Position numbers and translations under genes: made by a program. From Phenylobacterium montanum (GTDB lineage: Bacteria; Pseudomonadota; Alphaproteobacteria; Caulobacterales; Caulobacteraceae): a stretch of 64,000 nucleotides of DNA. The first letter of the stretch is position 1. Each line of letters opens with the position of its first letter. The notes below the pieces were generated by a model that worked only from the letters and a program-made list of their open reading frames with translations, was not told where the DNA came from and did no database searches. Below are positions 1 to 8,700 of the stretch, piece by piece. The DNA is taken from assembly GCF_018135625.1 (NCBI RefSeq), contig NZ_CP073078.1, forward strand, positions 4,620,501 to 4,684,500, read 5' to 3'.

Positions 1-2214
1 CTTGGGCGCCTTGGGCTCTGCCGCCTCGGCGAAGTCGGTGGCCATGTCCTTGGCCCGCTCGCGGCTCAGCCCGCGGGCGAGGTGGTCGGTGCTTTCGAAG
101 TCGTCCTTGCCGTAGTGCAGATCGACCTGGCCGCGATGGCGGGAAAGGGCGACGTAGGTCCCGTGGCGATCCAGGCCTGGCGTCGCCAGGACGTGAGTGC
201 GATCGACGGTGACGCCCTGGGCCTTGTGGATGGTGGCGGCATAGCCGTGGTCGACCTGATTATAGTCCTTCAGGTCGAAGGCGACATCGCGGCCAGCATC
301 GAGATGCACGCTCATCCGGCTCGGCGAGACCTCGACGATCTCGCCCAACATGCCGTTCTTCACGCCAAGGCCGCGGTCGTTCTTGAGGAACATGATCCGA
401 TCGCCGGCCGCGAAGCTGCGGTCGCCGCGCTCGGACAGGACGTCAACATCCAGGCCGAGCGCGGCGGCCTGGCGGAGGCGATTACGCGCCAGGAGATTGA
501 GCTCGCGCACATCGTCATTGGTGTGGGCGAGGATGATGCGGCTCTGGTCCGGCGCCGCCGTGCGATCTGCATCCCAGCGATCCACCAAGTCTTCTCGCGC
601 CTGTACTCGCGTTTCGGCGACATGCACCCGGCCATGGGCGTCGAAGGCCTCCAGCGCTTCGGCCGTCCGGCCTGTGGCCAACTGGCGCGTGGCTTCCCGC
701 TGCCAGGCCTCCTGTTGGCGCCGGATCTCAGTGATCTCGACGTGCGGATGACGCTCGGCGATGGCGCGGAACGCGGCCCCGGCCTCGATCGCCTGCAGCT
801 GCTCAGGATCGCCGACCAGCACCACCTTGGCGCCGGCGTCCTGCGCCGCTGACAGCACCCGCTCCATCTGCCGCGAGCCGATCATACCGGCCTCGTCGAT
901 CACCAGCACATCGCGGAAGGTGAGTTCGTCTCGGCCTTGCGACCAGGCATGCTCGAGGCTGGCGATCGTCCGCGAGGCGATGCCTGATCCGCTCTCAAGG
1001 TTTTCGGCGGCGATGCCGGAGAGGGCGAGGCCCCGGACCTCGTAGCCCGCGCTCTCCCAGGCTTCGCGGGCCACGCCCAGCATGGCCGATTTGCCGGTCC
1101 CGGCGTAGCCGACCACGACGCCGAGGTCCTTGCCTTCGGTGAGATGTTCGAAGGCGTCCTTCTGCTCGCCGGAGAGGCTGAGGCCGCGGGCTTCCGCTTG
1201 CGCCCGGGCGCGCTCGCGATCCCGGTCGCTCACCCCATGCCGCTCGCGCTCGGCCATCAGGGCCGAGCTGCGGATCAGGCGCTCTTCCACCTCCAGCATC
1301 TCGCGGCTGGTGAAGCGGTCGAAGCCATGCCCGTCCTTGCCGAGCGCCACCAGATCCGGCGAGGCGTGAACCGCCCCGATCGCCTCGTTGAATTGCTCCA
1401 GGCCGTCGGAATGGCGATGGATGAACATCGCCAGGTCGCGCTCGGTGAAGGTGGCCTGCTGCCGGGTGATGGCATCCAAGGCGAGTCTGGGATCTCCGAT
1501 GATCCGCTCGCCGTTGGACCTCGCGATCTCGCGATGCTCGTCGAGCCGATCGGCCTCCAGACCCTCATCGGCCATGCGCTGCGCCGCCGGCCCGATCTTG
1601 TGCTGCGGCTCGAGCTCGATCCCCTGCGCTTCGAGGCTGCGGTGGTCGATCCTCGCCTCGATGTCGAGCTCGGCCAGGCGCGTGTTGACATGATCGGCCC
1701 AGGCCTCACGCCAGTGTTCGACCAGCGCGGTGCGGTTCCAGTCTCGGACCTTGGCTCCGAAACCCTCTTCATCCGCCGACCGCATGGTCAGCATCACATG
1801 CGCATGCGGCTTGGCCAGGCCATCGGCGCCCATGTCCCAATGCACATTGAGATCGGCGACCATGCCCCGATCCACGAACTCGCGCTGCACGAAGTCGCGG
1901 GCGAGAGCGATGCCGTCGGCCTTGTCCATCTCCCGCGGAATGGCGAACTCGATCTCGCGGGCGAGCTGGGCGTCGCGGCGGACTTCTGCAGCCTCGACCG
2001 CGTTCCAAAGCGCCTCGCGGTCGGACCACTCCGCTGGCGCGCCGTCCGGCAGCATGACCTCGGAGTGGACGACGCCGGCCTTGTTGGAGAAGTCATGGCT
2101 GCGATCCAGACGCGCATCGCGCAGCCGCGAGGCCGAGCGATAGGCGGCCGCGGCCACGGCGCTGGCGCCGGCGGCGCGGCTGATCACCTTGGCCGAGAAA
2201 TGATAGATCGCCAT
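1..2214 (-). CDS. traA: Ti-type conjugative relaxase/helicase TraA (C-terminus off the window)
   Basis: This is the nicking and unwinding enzyme of conjugation: a MobA/MobL relaxase cuts oriT and an attached RecD-like helicase unwinds the transferred strand. 738 codons are open from the ATG at 2214 to the window edge, with no stop. The N-terminus begins MAIYHFSAKVISRA, typical of the family, and a PHAHVML metal-binding His cluster lies near residues 134-140. Helicase motifs follow: Walker A GYAGTGKS at about 369-376, DEAG at about 439-442, VLVGDPEQLQ just after, and HGYAATIHKAQG with YVALSRHR towards the end of the visible part. Family members are usually 900-1100 residues, so about 200-300 are missing. 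It is divergent from the small tra genes, with the likely oriT between them. Confidence 0.93.
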   Translation of the reverse strand, partial: MAIYHFSAKVISRAAGASAVAAAAYRSASRLRDARLDRSHDFSNKAGVVHSEVMLPDGAPAEWSDREALWNAVEAAEVRRDAQLAREIEFAIPREMDKADGIALARDFVQREFVDRGMVADLNVHWDMGADGLAKPHAHVMLTMRSADEEGFGAKVRDWNRTALVEHWREAWADHVNTRLAELDIEARIDHRSLEAQGIELEPQHKIGPAAQRMADEGLEADRLDEHREIARSNGERIIGDPRLALDAITRQQATFTERDLAMFIHRHSDGLEQFNEAIGAVHASPDLVALGKDGHGFDRFTSREMLEVEERLIRSSALMAERERHGVSDRDRERARAQAEARGLSLSGEQKDAFEHLTEGKDLGVVVGYAGTGKSAMLGVAREAWESAGYEVRGLALSGIAAENLESGSGIASRTIASLEHAWSQGRDELTFRDVLVIDEAGMIGSRQMERVLSAAQDAGAKVVLVGDPEQLQAIEAGAAFRAIAERHPHVEITEIRRQQEAWQREATRQLATGRTAEALEAFDAHGRVHVAETRVQAREDLVDRWDADRTAAPDQSRIILAHTNDDVRELNLLARNRLRQAAALGLDVDVLSERGDRSFAAGDRIMFLKNDRGLGVKNGMLGEIVEVSPSRMSVHLDAGRDVAFDLKDYNQVDHGYAATIHKAQGVTVDRTHVLATPGLDRHGTYVALSRHRGQVDLHYGKDDFESTDHLARGLSRERAKDMATDFAEAAEPKAPK

Positions 2215-2246
2215 AACGGCGATCCAACTACGCTCTAGAGCGAACG

Positions 2247-2295
2247 TCGGCACGACGTATAAGCGCGCCCTCCCAAGAAAAAATCTCGGGAGGGA
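2247..2295. other. Probable origin of transfer (oriT)
   Basis: The intergenic space between traA and the small tra genes contains ACGTATAAGCGCGCCCTC at 2255-2272. This resembles the conserved nic core of RSF1010/Ti-type oriTs (TAAnnGCGCCCT). It is followed by a perfect 7-bp inverted repeat, CCCTCCC at 2268-2274 and GGGAGGG at 2289-2295. The location next to the cognate relaxase gene fits. The nick position is inferred from resemblance only. Confidence 0.6.
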
Positions 2296-2385
2296 CCGGG
2301 TCGTCTCACGCCGTTCCTGCGACCTCAGAGCATTCTGAGAGGGGCAGCCTTATCATCAGCGCGTCAGAGCCTGATGGAGTCTCCC

Positions 2386-2691
2386 ATGCGCAAACCGATC
2401 GACTTCGATGCTGAACTGAAAGCGCTGGAGGCCAAGGCGAAGGCCCTCAAAGAGCGCAAGATGCGGCAGCTGGGCGAGCTGGTGATCGCTACCGGAGCCG
2501 ATGCGCTCGACGTTGAGGTGCTCGCCGGCGGGCTCCTGGGTCTCGTCCAGATCACTGACGCGACCAGGAAGGAGGGATGGAGGAGGAAGGGGCAGGCCTT
2601 CTTTCAACGTCGCGGGGCCGGCGCTGAGGGCGGTGCTGCTGGCGACGCGGGAAGCCAGCAAGCGAACGACGGCGGCTCGGCGTCGGCTTGA
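2386..2691 (+). CDS. Small conjugal transfer protein, TraC/TraD type
   Basis: A 101-residue protein starting MRKPIDFDAELKALEAKAK, with a charged N-terminal helix rich in Glu, Lys and Ala, then a conserved ELVIATGADAL segment and a low-complexity Gly/Ala tail. This pattern is seen in small Ti-type transfer proteins encoded opposite traA, which are thought to help form the relaxosome. I chose the ATG at 2386 because GGAG at 2376-2379 is spaced 6 nt before it; an in-frame ATG at 2374 is possible. The next tra gene lies immediately downstream or overlaps it. The family naming (TraC versus TraD) is uncertain. Confidence 0.75.
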   Translation: MRKPIDFDAELKALEAKAKALKERKMRQLGELVIATGADALDVEVLAGGLLGLVQITDATRKEGWRRKGQAFFQRRGAGAEGGAAGDAGSQQANDGGSASA

Positions 2692-2728
2692 ACTGCAGCG
2701 ATCCAGGACCGACACGCGGGCGTGGGTG

Positions 2729-2944
2729 ATGCAGCGGCGCGAACGAACCCGTCATCTGATCGAGCTCGGCGGCCTGGTGCAGAAAGCTGGCCTGGTCGAG
2801 CTCACCGGCGATGATCGCGCGGTTCTCTACGGCGCGTTCCTGTCCCTCGCCGCCATGCTTCAGGCCGGCGAAAGGAATGACACATTGGCGCTCTGGCGTC
2901 GAACCGGGAAGCGCGCGTTCGAGAGCGACCAGGCAAGGTGGTGA
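2729..2944 (+). CDS. traD: Small conjugal transfer protein TraD
   Basis: The core RTRHLIELGGLVQKAGLVEL is the hallmark of the TraD family (PF06412) of Ti-like transfer systems, a small basic relaxosome-associated protein. With the ATG at 2729 the product has 71 residues. The frame is open upstream to 2501, and a GTG at 2633 would give about 103 residues and overlap the preceding tra gene, so the true start is unsettled. The C-terminal stretch LALWRRTGKRAFESD also fits the family. It lies directly downstream of the other small tra gene and probably shares its transcript. Confidence 0.78.
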   Translation: MQRRERTRHLIELGGLVQKAGLVELTGDDRAVLYGAFLSLAAMLQAGERNDTLALWRRTGKRAFESDQARW

Positions 2945-3047
2945 GACTTCGCGGCGCGAGACCGGGCGTTCGCGGACAGGCTCTATGCCGATCGCGCGAA
3001 CCTTTGCACGCCACAGTACTACCGGCTGGAAAGGGGGATTGTGCTCG

Positions 3048-3153
3048 GCGGATTTGGCCACCGATTCTGGCTCAACCGATCACCTTTGTGTCCCGAGCGG
3101 AGCCCGCCGCGATGGCCAAATCCGCAATACGCACCAACGACCTTGTGATCGGT
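3048..3153. repeat. Two interleaved perfect inverted repeats
   Basis: Repeat A is GCGGATTTGGCCA at 3048-3060 with its complement TGGCCAAATCCGC at 3113-3125. Repeat B is ACCGATCAC at 3075-3083 with GTGATCGGT at 3145-3153. The arms alternate A, B, A', B'. In RNA this order could form a pseudoknot; in DNA it could be a set of protein-binding sites, for example for partition, replication or resolution. Confidence 0.7.
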
Positions 3154-3250
3154 CATATCTAAAAATTCGTTCACAGCGCTTCAGGTAACGCTCAGTGTCA
3201 GGCATCTGAGATCGCCACACTCGTCCCCCGACTCTGTGGCGAAGCAGAGG

Positions 3251-3285
3251 AAGGCCCCGCGCCAAACGCCGGGGCCTTCGTTTTT
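3251..3285 (+). terminator. Factor-independent terminator
   Basis: A perfect 9-bp stem, AAGGCCCCG (3251-3259) and CGGGGCCTT (3270-3278), has a 10-nt loop and is followed by CGTTTTT. It would end a rightward transcript, either the small tra operon or an unrecognised RNA covering the inverted repeats just upstream. Confidence 0.75.
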
Positions 3286-3759
3286 GGCGAAACCGGCGAC
3301 GAGCTCGTGCGGCTTGCGCCAACCGCTAGGCGGCTAGCCCAGCGTCAGCGATCCGAAGCTGACCGCAAACTGCCCGGGTCTCGGCTATTGCCCGATCGAA
3401 TGGGAGGGGCGCCGCGGAGCAGTTCGTCGCTCATCTTCGCCGTGCAGGACAACTGCTATCGTCGTCAAAAGCTCATTGCTGGAGGAGGGGTGTCGGCCAC
3501 GAAGATTGTGTAGCTCGCGACAAGGAGCTGACCAGCGGCCGGCTTCATGTAGCCGACGACACGCTGTTACTCTGTCAGCGCCACTTCAGCGAGCGAGCCA
3601 CATTTGATCCCAAAGGGCACAACTCGTGGGCAAACTGTAGCGCAACCGCGCATTGAAATTGATCTGTTGTCAAGCTATACAGGCGATGAGGAACCGGCGG
3701 CTCGCTATGCGCGCGCCAGGTCGCTTAGACCATGATCCCGGCTCGAAGGATCTGCAGCG

Positions 3760-5139
3760 ATGACGACGGTGATTGTCTCCTCTGGAGTCACCAGTTCCGG
3801 TCTGACCATCAGCAGCGCGGATGGGCTCCAGGTGCAGTCCGGCGGGGTTGCGATGGACGTGGATGCTCTCAGCGGCTCCGAAGTCGAGATCCTTTCGGGC
3901 GGTCAACTCTATCAAGGCGTTTTCCCTCCACCGCTCGCCGGTCAGATCCTCTTGGAGCCTGGCGGGCTGCTTTGGGGCGACCCCTATGTCCCGGCGGGCG
4001 GCGAACTCGTGGGCGGCGGAACCGTCGAAGGCTAGGCATACCTCGGGGGGACCGCCAGCGGCGTCAACATTGGCAGTGGATCGGGCTTTGGGGCGGGCCG
4101 CTTCGAAGTTGTTCCAGGCGGATCGGCCGCGGGCATCACACTCCGCTACGGCGAGCTTTTTATCGACGCCGGCGGAACCGTTTCCGACGCTGTGCTGGCG
4201 CCCAATGAGAGGGCGGACTTCGCGTTGGTGCAGGGGATCGCGATTGGCGACCTCGTCGCATCTGGCTCCCTTGAATATGTCCAATCCGGCGGCGTCACTA
4301 GCGGCTCTGAGATCACTGTTGGTGGGACCGAAGTCGTCTCGGGCGGTGGAACCGCTAGGGGCGATTTCGTCCTACCGGGCGGGAAGATCGACATCAAATC
4401 GGGTGGGATTGCGTATTCGACCAGTGTCGAGAGCGGGTTCGAAATCGTCGAGGCTGGCGCTGCGGCCAGTAACAGCATCATAGGCTATGGCGCATACGCG
4501 GTCATCCAAGACGGCGGTTCCGACAAGTTCGCCAGGATCTGGAACGGCGGCGTCGAAAGAGTCGAGTCGGGCGGCGCCGTCCTTTTTGCAACAGTCAGCC
4601 GTGGAGGAGACCTAATCGTCTCTTCGGGTGGGATCGTTCGCGGCGGTCTTACCCTGGCCGGTGGCGTCGCCGACATTGCAGGTAGGGTCGCGAGCGGCGC
4701 GGTTGTGAGCTTTGTGAGCGGTGGCGGGGACTTAGCGCTGGAAGATCCCACCGCGTTCGCCGGAGTGATCGCCGGTCTCGCCCTTTCGAGCCAGAAGATA
4801 GACCTCGGCGGCTTCGTCTATGGCTCCGCAGAGACCGTGTCCTGGACGCAGTTCCAAGGCGGGCTCAGCGGAACCCTGACCGTAACGGACGGGGCCGCCC
4901 TTGCCCACCTAACCCTGACGGGAGCCTACGCCACCAGCAATTTTGTGCTCTCTGACGATGGTCACGGCGGCACGTTCGTGGCGGACCCACGAGTGGCCGA
5001 CGGTCGCGCGGTCGTGGGCTTGGCGCAAGCGATGGCTCTGTTCGCGACTGGAACGGATTTGGCTATTGATGGCGTGGCGTCCGCGAGCACTGCTAGCGCC
5101 GCCCTATCGGACCATGTGGGGCTGGCGCTGGGCCGCTAG
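3760..5139 (+). pseudogene. AIDA-like autotransporter passenger-repeat protein, interrupted by an in-frame TAG
   Basis: One frame runs from the ATG at 3760 to the stop at 5139 (459 codons) with a single internal TAG at 4033-4035. Coding character continues on both sides: short repeats of the form GG(T/V)xxGsxIxxGGtxxVxsGG, as in strand-loop-strand passenger repeats of AIDA-type adhesins. Examples are VQSGGV before the stop, and VVPGGSAAG, VQSGGVTSGS and VVSGGGTARG after it. No signal peptide or C-terminal beta-barrel is evident, so it may depend on another export route. Without readthrough the products would be a 91-residue fragment and, from an internal start near 4192, a 315-residue one. 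I infer a recent nonsense mutation; a sequencing error or suppression is possible. The next gene also encodes a surface or secreted protein. Confidence 0.7.
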
Positions 5140-5756
5140 GCGAAGGCCGTGCCGCGCTCTTCTTAGTTGGGCTTTCTGGAAAGCCGCGGTGATGCTCTCG
5201 CTGGCCAAGCCTTCGGTTCCACGAGCGCGATGGCCACGGTCTTCGGCACATCCACAACTTCTTCCCGCTGGCCTTAGCAGCCAATCCAATGGTGCGGTCT
5301 GGACGATCGACCTCTATCTCTTGCGAAGGTTCGGCACACGTCAAACGGGGGATCGAATGCCGGCTCGCCGCCGGTGGTCACGCCGCTTTCCAGATGCGAG
5401 ATCGCCTCTAATTCCATCTCGCATCGCCGTCTCGCCGGTTGCCGACCTTCACGTCTGGTGGACGCGCAATCGGAAGTTTCCCGATGGTTGGATCTGCTCA
5501 GCCACTTCCGCGCTTGGTTCTTGTAGGCGGGCGTTTTTGGAAGGAGACGCCGCTCGCCTTGAAGCTCTTCGGCGCGCGCCCCCCTTTCCCAGAGACAGTC
5601 GTGGGCTTCCAAGGGAACAAAAAGACGATGAGCTTGTCCGGTTTCGAGGCCGCCCATGCCTTCGAGTGTATTGAGGCTTTGCCTGGCTGCGGGAGTGGGG
5701 GTCGGGCCCCGGCGCCAAAAAGCGGCAGGAACGAAGTGCGGCGCGGGGAGCTGGTT
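5140..5756. other. 617-bp stretch without recognisable genes
   Basis: It lies between the interrupted adhesin and the 3' end of the giant glucanase gene. Several short ORFs exist in most frames, but none has recognisable motifs or good start signals. It may be decayed sequence; I see nothing firm. Confidence 0.5.
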
Positions 5757-8700
5757 TCAAATTATGTAGTGGCCATGCACGGAAAGGCTGCTGGCGTGAA
5801 CGCCGGTCAGCCAGATCACGTCTCCGTCGGAGAACGTCACTGTCGAATAGGTTCCATGATCGGTGAAGCTCGGTGTCAAACCGGCGTTTTGGAAGGCGGT
5901 GATGTCGATCTGGTCGTGATTGTTGAAGTTGGTGATGGTTTCGAGTTTATCCGCCGTCGAGATGACAAAGGTCGCCGCCCCGCTACCGGCGGTCAGGGTG
6001 TCGGCCCCCGTGTTGGGGGTGATGGTGTCGGTCATCGAATTGCCGACCAAGGTTATGGCGCTGGTCCCTTCGCCGACGAGCTTGGCCACATAGGCTGGAA
6101 GCGTGAAGCTCGACCACGCCTGGACGGTGTCGTTCGGCGTTCCTGACGCGACCCTGATCACGTCGTTGGTATGATAGACGACGAATACATCCGATCCCTT
6201 GGCCGATCCGACGAGGGTGTCGCCGCCGTTGACGCTGGTCAGGGTGTCGCCGCCGGCCACATTTGCTGTGGCCGTCGTACCGGGTGTGGTCAGTTCCAGG
6301 GCCTTGACGCCGTTCGGCACAGCATAGCTGACGCTGGAAAAGATCACGTCGGCTGTCTGGCTGGTGTTGTTGACCACCTTGTCGCCGACATTGTTGACGT
6401 TGAAGGTGTCGACGCCAGTTCCGGCGACAAGGGTGTTGGCTCCGCCCGTGCTTGTCAGGGTATCGTTGATGGCGTTACCCGTTCCGGTGAATCCGGACCC
6501 GCTGATGGTCAGGTGCTGGATGTTCGCCGGCAGCACATAGGTGCAATAGGCGATGACGCTCTCGTTGGGCGTGCCCGCAGCGACGGTAATGGTATCGGCG
6601 GTGTTGTAGACCTTGTAGGTGTCGTTCCCGGTTCCGCCGATGATGTGTTGCGGATTGACCGTCAGCGTGACGGTCGTCGCAGCGCTTGAGCTCAGGCTGT
6701 CGCTAGCGATGTAGCTGAAGCTGTCGGTCCCGACATAGCCAAGGGTCGGCGTGTAGGTGAATGAGCCATCGGGGTTCAGCGTCAAAGCGCCATGTTTAGG
6801 TCCGCCATTTGTGGCGAGGGCGGCCGTGAGCGGCAGGCCGTTGTTGTCGGTGTCGACGGACAGGACGCCGCCTATGGCGGTGAACGTATTGGCTACGTCG
6901 CCGGAGATGCTGTAGCCCGCAGCCTGGGTGTTCGGTGTGCGGGCGGCGATCGTGAGCGTTACGGTCGTGGGCGCGCTGGCGCTGAGACTGTCGCTGGCGA
7001 TGTAGGTGAAGCTGTCGGTCCCGGCATAGCCGAGGGTCGGGGCGTAGCTGAACGAGCCGTCGGCGTTGAGGGTCAGGCTGCCGTGCTTGGGTCCGCCGTT
7101 CTGGGCCAGGGCGGCGGTGAGCGTGAGACCATTGGGATCGGAAGCGCCCACGAGTATGCCCTGGGCGGCGGCGACCGAGAGAACGTGCCCGGCATTGTCG
7201 GCAAAGTTCGCGCTCTGGGCGGTTGGCGCCCTCGCGACGATCGTGAGGGTCACAGTCGTGGGCGCGCTGGTGCTGAGGCTGTCGCTGGCGACATAGGTGA
7301 AGCTGTCGGTCCCGGCGTAGCCGAGGGTCGGGGTGTAGCTGAACGAGCCGTCCGGGTTGAGGGTCAGCCTGCCGTGTTGCGGCCCGCCGTTCTGGGATAG
7401 AGCGGCGGTGAGCGTGAGGCCATTGGGATCTGAGGCGCCCACGAGTACGCCCTGGGCGGCGGCGACCCAGAGGGATTGGCCGGCGTTGTCTGCAAAGCTC
7501 GCGGTCTGGGTGGCGGGGGGCCTGGCAGTGACCGTGAGCGTCACGGTCGTGGGCGCGCTGGTGCTGAGGCTGTCGCTGGCGACGTAGGTGAAGCTGTCGG
7601 TCCCTGCGAATCCGAGCGCCGGAGCGTAGCTGAACGAGCCGTCCGGGTTGAGGGTCAGGCTGCCATGTTGCGGCCCGCCGTTCTGGGCGAGGGCGGCGGT
7701 GAGGGTCAGTCCGTTGGGGTCTGCGGCGCCCACAAGCACGCCCTGGGATGCGGTCACAGTCAGGGTCTGGCCGGCGCTATCGGCGAAGGTGGCGGCCTGG
7801 GCCGTCGGGGCCCGAGCCGTGACGTTCAGGGTGACGGTGGTCGGCGTCCCCGAGGCAAGGCTGTCGCTGGCGATATAGGTGAAGCTGTCGGCCCCGACGT
7901 AGCCGAGGGTCGGGGTGTAGCTGAACGAGCCATCGGCGTTCAGGGTCAGGCTGCCGTGTTGCGGCCCGCCATTCTGGGCCAGGGCCGCGGTCAGGGTCAG
8001 TCCGTTGGGGTCTGTCGCGCCGATAAGCACGCCTTGGCCGGTAGCGATCGACAGGGACTGGCCGGCGTTGTCGGCGAAGGTGGCGGCCTGGGTTGTCGGA
8101 GCCCGAGCCGCGACGTTCAGGGTGACGGTGGTCGGGGCGCCCGAGGCCAGGCTGTCGCTGGCGACGTAGGTAAAGCTGTCGGTCCCGGCGAATCCGAGCG
8201 TCGGGGTGTAGCTGAACGAGCCGTCCGGGTTGAGGGTCAGGCTGCCATGTTGCGGCCCGCCGTTCTGGGCCAGGGCGGCGGTGAGGGTCAGGCCGTTGGG
8301 GTCTGCGGCGCCGACCAGTACGCCCTGTGCGGCGGTGACCAAGAGGGTCTGGCCGGCGTTGTCGGCGAAGGCGGTGGCCTGGGTCGTCGGGGCCTGGGCC
8401 GCAACGTTCAGGGTGACGGTAGTCGGCGTCCCCGAGGCAAGGCTGTCGCTGGCGATATAGGTGAAGCTGTCGGTCCCGGCGTAGCCGAGGGTCGGGGTGT
8501 AGCTGAACGAGCCATCGGCGTTCAGGGTCAGGCTGCCGTGTTGCGGCCCGCCGTTCTGGGCCAGGGCCGCGGTCAGGGTCAGTCCGTTGGGGTCTGTCGC
8601 GCCGATAAGCACGCCTTGGCCGGTAGCGATCGACAGGGACTGGCCGGCGTTGTCGGCGAAGGTGGCGGCCTGGGTTGTCGGAGCCCGAGCCGCGACGTTC

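Larger units (their letters stand above)
2945..3759. other. 815-bp non-coding stretch with paired inverted repeats and a terminator
   Basis: No ORF here has recognisable protein similarity or a convincing ribosome binding site. The stretch holds two interleaved inverted repeats (3048-3153) and a strong factor-independent terminator (3251-3285), listed separately. The remainder up to the adhesin start shows nothing I can identify. Confidence 0.6.

Noticed and set aside
1144-2238. 364-residue plus-strand ORF across the relaxase gene
   Set aside because: The minus strand carries a continuous TraA frame with full relaxase and helicase motifs. The plus reading has no recognisable domain.
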